Below, in pieces: positions 56,685 through 64,000 of a DNA stretch of 64,000 nt (positions within the stretch are counted from its first letter, which is position 1; the number at the start of each line of letters is the position of its first letter). A program made the translations under genes and the position numbers. Under the pieces are notes generated by a model. The model was not told where the DNA came from. It was given only the letters and a program-made list of their open reading frames with translations, and ran no database searches. The stretch spans positions 14,226,226 to 14,290,225 of the forward strand of contig NC_087071.1 of assembly GCF_963678635.1 (NCBI RefSeq). The letters run 5' to 3'. This DNA comes from Symsagittifera roscoffensis (lineage: Eukaryota > Xenacoelomorpha > Acoela > Convolutidae).

Positions 56685-57790
56685 CTATAGAAGCTTAACC
56701 ACAAATGTATCATCAAATATCAGACCACTAGTATCCAAACCGCCGAAAACTACGAACTTCGTAATATCTAATTCTTCTTTCGAAATACTTTTCAAATCGC
56801 TTTTCTCAACTGGATACGTTTTCGAATCCTCCAAATTCGACTTAGCAGCAGACGTTTGCGTATTATCTCCGTTTTCATTTGGCTCATTTGTATCGTCGGT
56901 CGAATCGCCTGTCGGCCTAGTTACCTGTTCGGCTAACTGTCCTGTAACGTCTAGTATTGTTGGTCCTTTTGACTGCTCGTTTTCTTTATTCTCGTCGGCT
57001 GTTCGATTAGCAGAACTTGTGCTTTCGGTCGAAGACGGTTCATAACATTTCAAACATTTATCCGGCAACGGTAGTATACAATGACCTAATCTATTACCTG
57101 GCAAAGGTCCATTTATATTTACTAATTGCCACTTGAAATTAGAAGTATTTAGTATGTACATGTCTTGCAACGAACCTCCAGCGTCTAAACAAAGTCCTCC
57201 GTTTATTATAATTTTCTCGCCAACGACACAACTAGCGTGGGCTGCTCTAGGGCAAGGCAAAGACCCTTTCGGCTTCATTTTCTGCCACGATTCTGAAGTC
57301 AAGTCGTATACAAAAACATCCGAGTAAAATTGCCCGGCGTTCATGCCTCCAAAGCAAACTAATTTATCGTTCAGAAGTGATAAAGAATGACCTTGTCTAG
57401 GAGTCGGCACAACTCCTGCGTTTTTCAACTTTTTCCACTCCATTTCTTTAACCGACAAGCAGTACACGTTAACATCATCTGTTGCTTTTGACGTTTCCAA
57501 ACCCCCTCCAAAAACAAAAAATTTGTCGCCATCACACGCACTCGTTGAGCTAAATGTTCTAGGAGAGGGTTTTGGGCCTGAAGTTTCAACTATTTTTGCT
57601 TCTAGTGGCAGTTTTCTAAGATTAACTGAAATTAGATCGTTCGAATTTCCCGTTTCTGTGCAACCCGCAAATAAGAAAACAGACTCTGGGTCGAAATTAG
57701 AGGTTAGCATTGTGTGTTCGTATCGTCCAATTAGATTTTTGATGGAATATTTTTTCCATTTGTTTTGTCGGAAATCGAATTCGACCAAAT
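56685..57790 (-). CDS. RABEPK: RABEPK exon B (most of the propeller)
   Basis: Acceptor ttacag, 1,106 bp, TAG at 56,685-56,687. Encodes the remaining kelch repeats in one exon. The first residues (DLVEFDFRQNKWKKY) continue the blade begun in exon A. Confidence 0.9.
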
Positions 57791-58976
57791 CTGTAAGAAA
57801 TTTACGAAATTCAAGCAAAATCACCTACGATATTTGATTTGCCCGCAGAATTTCACAAAAAAATGATTTAAAGACAATTTTGAAAATTCGTATGCGTTCA
57901 ATTCTACTACGAAAACCATCACTTGCACTATGAAAACATCTTTTTTTTTTTAAAAAAACTCCTTCAGAAAGGATAGTCATTTCTTCATTCTGATACACCC
58001 AAAAAAAGAATCCGATCAGTCAAAAACGGTCAAATAAATTCTAATAATTCACCTAGAAAAAAATCGCAATTATTTTTGCAGTTCAAATTTATGGCTAGCT
58101 GAACTAACAACAAGGATAGCCGGTTATTGTGCAAGTAGCCTAGAATGTTCCGACCAGTCTTCAAAAAAATTACACGTCAAGCTTTTTTTTCAATTTAGTT
58201 TTTCTGCGTGAGGTGATAAAAAATAATCCTGTAAAACTATTTTAGGCATGTTTGAAACTTATAGTAACACAGGCAAATAAGACGCAAACATTTTCTAGAA
58301 AATTGGCTAGAAAAACAAAAACAAAAAAATCAAAAGACTTTAAAAAAAATTTTCATTTTTTTTTGCAGAAAATTTGCCAATTATTTCGAAGACTTTGATT
58401 CTCAGATTGGAGCTAAAAAAAACTCAAACAATTATTTTACTTGCTTAAAATTAAGTTTTTAGGGCTTCAATTTTAAATTTCTTCTAATTAAGTTGTAGTA
58501 AGCCTGCTCGCTTGCTTTATTCGCTCGAATTAAGACGAAAAATTTCAAACGGGTTTTTCTCACCAATGGGAAAAGTTTTTGAAAATTTTTGATGTGGTTC
58601 GAGTCACGACTGAAAGTGCTTGTATATGAAATACCACTCAACCCAGTGTTCTCATTATTTGTGGTACCTGATTTTACGTGGAAAAAAAAGACTAAAACAC
58701 ACCCGAATACAAAGTTCCCTCCCCATTTTCAAAGACGGTTCGGTTCGCTAGAATAAGCCAAAAGTTAATTTTGCTGGAATTTTTTTCTCCCTGAAAAGGT
58801 TCCGTCTGGATTAGCTCCACAAGAGACCAATAGAGAACAATCCACAATCACACTTCCATGTCCAGTTCTCATTCCAGGCCCACTTTCAGAGTCACTGTGG
58901 ATAACAAACCAGAGTTTGTCTGTGATGTTACAGCCTAGATCTGGCTCCCAAAAGGGTATGAGTTCCATATTTTTAT
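56685..58976 (-). CDS. RABEPK: Rab9 effector protein with kelch motifs (RABEPK) homologue
   Basis: Kelch beta-propeller protein; the vertebrate relative acts in Rab9-dependent endosome-to-Golgi transport. Exon A: ATG 58,968 to 58,791 (acceptor tttcag precedes the ATG, so a 5' non-coding exon is likely). Exon B: 57,790-56,685. Joined at phase 1 they give about 427 codons. Kelch features in order: GMRTGHGSV, GRYEHTML, PSPRTFSS with FVFGGG, PTPRQGHSLSL, LVCFGGMNAGQFYSDVFVYD, PCPRAAHASCVV, GGLCLDAGGSLQDMYIL, GNRLGHC and FVVFGGLDTSGLIFDDTFV. An acidic linker of about 75 residues before the last blade makes it longer than the human protein (372). The donor of exon A is not GT. Confidence 0.88.
58791..58968 (-). 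CDS. RABEPK: RABEPK exon A (first coding exon)
   Basis: 59 codons plus one base: starts ELIPFWEPDLG and contains GMRTGHGSVIVDCSLLVSCG. The exon should end ...TTTTCAG, but the next bases are GGAG, not GT. Confidence 0.8.
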
Positions 58977-60076
58977 CTGAAAAAGATATGCGCTCTGTAT
59001 AAAAAGCACTTTTGATGCAAATAACGGTCTTCAGATAAAATGGTAGCAGTGACACTAATTTCGGCAATGAAAACCAAAGTAATGAAAAACGACGGATAAA
59101 AACTATAATCGAAAAAAAAACAGATTAATTTTGAGTACTTCTAGGATTTTGAGCACTCTAGAATAAACTCGAAAGGTATCGATCATTAAATAATTAATGG
59201 TTCCACTTAATAACAAAAGGCAGTGCTGAAAAAGCGTTCATAAGGGTTCGAGTATCACAATTCTGGTAATATTACAAAAATCGTTCGGTAATAATTTTTT
59301 CTCGACAAATTGAGCGTTCAAAACACTCCCCAAGTTTTAGAAATAACTTCTAAATAATTATTATGCGGTTAACGAGGGGTGTTTAATTAGCTTTGAGTGA
59401 ATCAGTTTCCAAATACTTCGGACGTCTCAAAACTGAGTCCTAAAACGCAGCCAAAACATTGAACGCAAATTTAAACGCACACAATTCAACCATTTAAAAC
59501 TTAAGTTTTTGGTCAAAATGGGTTCAAAAGTGAGAATGGATCACATAATTAATCCCCAGATTAGTTAAACTTTACAAAAGCTTAACCATTTTATCAATTT
59601 GTGAAACTTAAATTATCCACGTATAAATATCTCATAATATGACAGCGGCTCAGACAAGATCTAAATATAAGATACGAACATACTATAAAATCATCTATAT
59701 TATTGCATCGGCATATTTTCATAACTTACAGCAAGATATCAAAACTGCAAACGATAGTCTATACTAATCCAGCTATACTAACCATTAAATAAATAACTGG
59801 TTTAATGATCAAACCCAAATACTGAAATCTATTTTGAAAACAATTTTTAGATCTAATATTGGTGATAAATTAAAAGAGGTGGTACGATATACAGAAAAGA
59901 ATGCGCCGTCGCTACAGTTAGATCATAATATCCAAAATAATAAAAAAAAATTTGGTACATGTACAGGTAGCATTGGCAAATTTACCACCTATTATGAAGA
60001 AGTTTCCATTAGAACAAAAATTAGGGTTCAAAAGTTTAACCAGCAAACCTCAATAAATAACTGCTAAATCAAACGT

Positions 60077-60516
60077 CTATTTTAAATAAAGTAGCATGAG
60101 TTTTGGATTTTCTAAATAAGATTTCCACAGGTTTGAGAATCTGCAAATTGTAGCTCCATCTAAAACTCTATGATCAGCCGACCAACTTATATTCAAAACA
60201 TTAGTCGGAACAACTTTGTAATCGTTTTCGTAGTAATTATCTTTCGACCCATGGGTTACGAGTTCAAATCTCGGTAAGACCTGAATTCTTCCAATAGCAC
60301 CAATGGCCACTTCTGGTGGAGCTATAACCGGTTTTGTATAAGTTCCTCCCAGAAATCCAATATTCGATAGACTAAATGTGCCTCCGGATAAATGAGACTG
60401 CTGGAAAGATACTTTCCCATTTCCATCATCGGCTAGTTTTTGAAGTTCGTTCAAATCGTGTGCAATTTCGACCACTGATTTGACTTCACAGTTTTTGATG
60501 TTTGGAACTAACAGAC
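60077..60516 (-). CDS. DBT: DBT last exon
   Basis: 440 bp to TAG at 60,077. Contains the DHRVLDG active-site motif and the C-terminus. A small insertion with [14 protein letters not shown] is not typical of the vertebrate protein. Confidence 0.93.
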
Positions 60517-61036
60517 CTAAAACATGAAACATCTTTGGGAAACCGATTTTACATTGCAACTTTTCTTCAGTAATATTCCCTTAATGCGCTTACGTCGTCG
60601 GTCTAAAATACCGAGCTTGTAAGTTACGATATCTACTTAACTCGAATTTCAAATTGATCGAAAATATGAAATTTTCGTAATAATTAAATAAATAGTTATA
60701 AATTCTTTTATTTTTTACATGTCAAAAACATAAGACTAAATTCATGGCGAGACAATTACATAGTGCAGCCTTAAGCTAACCTTGATATACTGTTATATAG
60801 AAGAAATTTCATTATCCTAAATAATTGGATTTAAAAAATCAAAAATGATCATTATATTCAAAAAATTAATTTACTAAGATTATATTTAAAATCAAGAAGT
60901 ATTTATAATCTTTACTTTCTAGTGTAGAATTTCAGTGGTTATTTATTTTGCCCTTCGTCTATCCTCTCCTTGATAATTTTGATTCTTTATAATGTTTGAC
61001 GATGTTGTCTAAAAACTTCATTTGGGACAAATAAAT

Positions 61037-61068
<32 letters not shown>

Positions 61069-61698
61069 TTTTTTAAATTAAATTAAGTTTTTAAATTAAG
61101 TTAAGTTTAATTTAGTTAAGGGACAAAAAATATTAAACCAGCTATCTGGAACTCTAAACTAACGATAATACGACAATGCACAACAAAGGATAGCTCACAA
61201 AAAAGATATTTCACAACATTTAAGGGAAGCGACAGGTTCCGACAATTAAAAAAATAATTAAACAAATCTCGTTAATTTCAACCTAGATTAGCGGTAAACA
61301 ACAATTCACGCACATTATATCACACATGCCGAATGTAAGCACAGCGAAGCAAGCGTCGCCACTTGCCAATAATTCGCTTTAAACTAATTTTCAAACTTTG
61401 CGAATTGTCGCTTTCTTAATTTTTCGAGCTATCTTTTGTGGTAAGCTTCTTTTTGACGGAGTTGCCGCGAGAAATCAAACTACAGTTTCAAACAGTCCAA
61501 ATCCAACCACACAATCTAACCTTGAGGAGTGTCGATTGCAACCCCCACATTATGTGATCCCTTCAGTAGTACCACTTCCTCTTCTGGGAGATAGTGAGCA
61601 TTGATCTGGGGGTACTGTTTCAGAGCTAGAGAAGCCGCCTTGATCATGAAGGGGAGAAGCGTGATCTTGACTCCCATTTTCTTCCCAATAGATTTCAA
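60077..61698 (-). CDS. DBT: DBT: branched-chain 2-oxo acid dehydrogenase E2, last two exons
   Basis: Mitochondrial lipoamide acyltransferase core of the branched-chain alpha-keto acid dehydrogenase complex. Exon n-1: 61,698-61,521 (acceptor ttttag, donor [35 protein letters not shown]). Exon n: 60,516-60,077 (acceptor ttttag; [34 protein letters not shown], and the catalytic [13 protein letters not shown] with His and Asp of the DHRxxDG motif, then [12 protein letters not shown]). The join is phase 1. The lipoyl and E1/E3-binding domains and the first part of the catalytic domain are upstream, outside the window; none was found in 61.7-64 kb. Confidence 0.94.
61032..61071 (+). repeat. (TTTC)n microsatellite
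   Basis: About nine tandem ttct/ttctt units followed by a T-run, in the DBT intron. Confidence 0.9.
61521..61698 (-). CDS. DBT: DBT penultimate exon
   Basis: 178 bp starting [17 protein letters not shown] and ending before GLLVPN. GT-AG on both sides. Confidence 0.92.
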
Positions 61699-62029
61699 CT
61701 AAAACCAAAATTCATTCCAACTAAATGCTAAAACTGACTTTAAATGAAACCAATTTTGACAATTCTCAGAAAATTTGCCTGACTAATATAACAAACCAAC
61801 TAAATCCAAATATACAGGGGCAAGGGGGCGGACGCCCCTTCAGGAATTCGACCCCTGCCGACCCGAAAAAAAATAAACAGGTCAAAAAAGCTGTTCAAAA
61901 AAGCTAGGAAATCGTTCACTCAATGCATAATATAATTTGTAATTATCCTTATTATTTTTGATTGAGAGCTGGCGCAGTGTCATCCGAGTTAGCAAATAGC
62001 ACTATTAGAACATACCCAACATACAATAG

Positions 62030-62450
62030 TTGGAAAAGAGTCAATGAATGCAAGTAAACACAAAAAAAATATGAGTTGTTTTTTAAAACTCAAAACTTTC
62101 GAAAATCTAAGAAAAAATAAATGGCCTTTAGCTCTTTGAATTTCTAAAACAATTTATGATGACACTTTTTGGATAAATATAACCCAACTTGAGAAAACTG
62201 GATCAATTGGTAATTTTTGTTTCGCTAGGAAACCTGATAATTAAATTTCATTTTCGAAATTAGAATTCGACTACGTTTTTTGTTACCTTTACAATTTAGG
62301 TGTTCGATAGTGGAGTTTGCCTTACTTTCAAAAAACGAAATGAAAACTTAAGAAGAAATCAACTGTCAAAAACCGCAAAAAAGTAAACTTGAGCATGACA
62401 AAAAATCACCGCGACCTATATACGAGTCTGAATTACGTTCATCGACTCTA
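62030..62450 (+). repeat. Dispersed repeat family, most complete copy
   Basis: Carries both the 5' words (gcaagtaaac, agctctttgaatttct, taacccaacttgagaaaact, ggatcaat, cattttcgaaattaga) and the 3' words (tgttcgatagtggagtttgcc, cctatatacgagtctg, cgttcatcgactc). The partial copies elsewhere align to one or the other half. No ORF. Confidence 0.75.
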
Positions 62451-62505
62451 AAAAACAAACAGTTAATTAATAAACTGAAAAAAATGTGAACGAAAATTAA
62501 TTTTA

Positions 62506-62850
62506 CAGGTTGTTTGTATCGCGTCCAGACAATTCGGCCAAAGACAATTCAGCCGATTTGAAATTCAGACAATCAGCCAAAAGTATGCAGACAATTGAGC
62601 CAATAATAGTAGTGACAGCCGCAGTCGCGCCAATGTGTTGCGAGCTTGCCAACAGAGGGTAGGACTGTATACGAAATTTAGAGCCGGTTATCGCCGCAAA
62701 GCGGCGATGCGCGCATAGCGCGCCCACCGGCGACCTTAAACCGAAAAATTGCTCCAATTCCAGTTTTTTTTCTTTCGAATCTAGCATTTTGTAAAACTGG
62801 CTGAATTGTCTGTATATTTTTGGCTGAATTGTCTGTGCGCCTGTTTGTAT
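62506..62850. repeat. Foldback element with GC-rich core
   Basis: Ends carry gacaattcagcc-type words in inverted orientation (62,520-62,580 and 62,800-62,842: ggctgaattgtctg twice). Outer words tttgtatcgcg/gcgcctgtttgtat also pair roughly. The core at 62,690-62,735 is GC-rich and palindromic (gcgcgcatagcgcgc) in an otherwise AT-rich region. Confidence 0.7.
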
Positions 62851-64000
62851 ATGCTATCGACAAAAAAACGAATCCATATCTTGATAAAGGATCGCATACA
62901 TTCAGTATTACAGCATGTTTAATATACACTGGTCTAGGAACAGGTAGCTATTAGACATCCAGAAAAAAAATCAAACAGTTCTCGTCTGTCTCCAAGTAAG
63001 GAATTTTTCAACAACTAGCGACCGTAGCCACAACTTTGCGGGTTGTAATTTTGAAAAGATTTATGGGACAGATAAGAAATTGGTACATAAAGTGCAGTTC
63101 AAATAAACAATTTTACTACAGTAGGGAAAGAAACAGCCTACGCGGGACAGGCACGAGATTAAAGACCGGCAGTAAGCAGACCAGAGTTAGAAGAGCTTTA
63201 ATCCGGTGGTTCGAGAGGGATTATCGGATGTTTCAAACTTTGAGAGTGATACAAATAATTGTACAAAGCGTTTTTGTACAGGCAATTGGTCAATTACGTG
63301 GTTTCATTCTAAAACGTTTTGAAATAATAAAAACGAAATCAGACACTTTATCAATTTTATTAGGACTCAGATGAAGGCTTTTGATTGGAGCAGCAGTTGT
63401 ATACACAGAGGCAAAGCGGAGATTCCCATCACTAGCGATACAATTATGGCGTGGCATTGCAAGCTACCTAATAGACGGTGAGATGGGAATAACTAAGTAA
63501 TCAAAACTTGAAAAAAAAAAACATTTTTTCCAAAACACGAAAAATTCACTGGCAGAAAAACAGACTAGAAATGCAACCAATAGCAGTAATCAAGCTTTTA
63601 GTATTTGTCAGAACGTTCACTAAGCCAACAGCACGTGATTAGACATCAAACGTTCCGAAAACAAAAAAAATGCTAAAATGCTAAAAACTAGCGCGTCAAT
63701 CGCACCTCCAAAACCATTCTTCAAAATGGTGCTACAAAACCATTCTTCAGAAAACTGACCAACCATAATTCTCAAAAAAAAAGAATTGAGCACTTATACT
63801 TGGACGCCAAATTTGCAACCCCTGAACGTACTCTGACAGCACCTCACTATAGGGTTGAGAAATTCAAGTTCGGTTAAGTTTTTTTTGTATCAACTTTTTG
63901 GAAAAAAACTGAAAAAATCATTAAAAAATCCATATCTCGAAAACTATAAGGATTTGAGCAGTCATACTTGGACGCTAGATTTTTGCAACCTCAGTAGTGT
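62851..64000. other. AT-rich end of window, no gene recognised
   Basis: A SINE-tail fragment lies at 63,403-63,445 (acacagaggcaaagcgg, actagcgatac). A plus-strand frame at 63,036-63,374 is Arg-rich, has no known motif and is not called. Confidence 0.5.

Noticed and set aside
62503-62929. Upstream DBT exon
   Set aside because: The frames here come from a foldback repeat; none resembles the missing lipoyl, binding or early catalytic parts of DBT.

Overview
The window is nuclear DNA of an invertebrate animal. It is AT-rich, and its host genes are split by GT-AG introns. It carries tRNA-derived SINEs, foldback/MITE elements, a decayed non-LTR retrotransposon and a large Polinton/Maverick element. 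The species cannot be named from the sequence alone.

Layout. 1-4.66 kb: AT-rich, no recognised gene. 4.67-6.53 kb: a gagcggttt-rich repeat around a 29-bp minisatellite. 6,539-25,222: a Polinton of 18,684 bp. Its termini are AG...CT, it has 264/210-bp terminal inverted repeats, and an exact 6-bp target duplication (accgtt) lies on both sides, inside the gagcggttt repeat. About 22.75-26.95 kb (3' part of the polymerase gene, right TIR, flank) is tandemly duplicated at 26.95-31.09 kb. 31-36.6 kb: intergenic DNA with SINEs and paired repeats. 36.66-52.78 kb (minus): an eIF4B gene with 11 exons reconstructed in phase, plus a possible extra 30-nt exon. 53.4-55.7 kb: nested foldback elements and an RT fragment. 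56.7-59.0 kb (minus): a RABEPK-like kelch gene. 60.1-61.7 kb (minus): the last two exons of DBT. 61.7-64 kb: repeats.

The Polinton has the standard set on its minus strand: adenovirus-type protease, double jelly-roll major capsid protein, basic core-like protein, penton-like minor capsid protein, retrovirus-type integrase, FtsK/HerA packaging ATPase and small accessory proteins. A protein-primed family B DNA polymerase is on the plus strand. Upstream of the ATPase operon-like row are little-known cargo genes, including a predicted DxE-type nuclease-like protein and two neighbouring small paralogues. The genes are tightly packed, with starts and stops overlapping or 2 nt apart. The element is broken: there are single-base frameshifts, many in A5-A7 runs, and four in-frame stops. 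The polymerase gene also appears to contain a real GT-AG intron, kept in both duplicated copies, and two E2F-like sites lie upstream of it.
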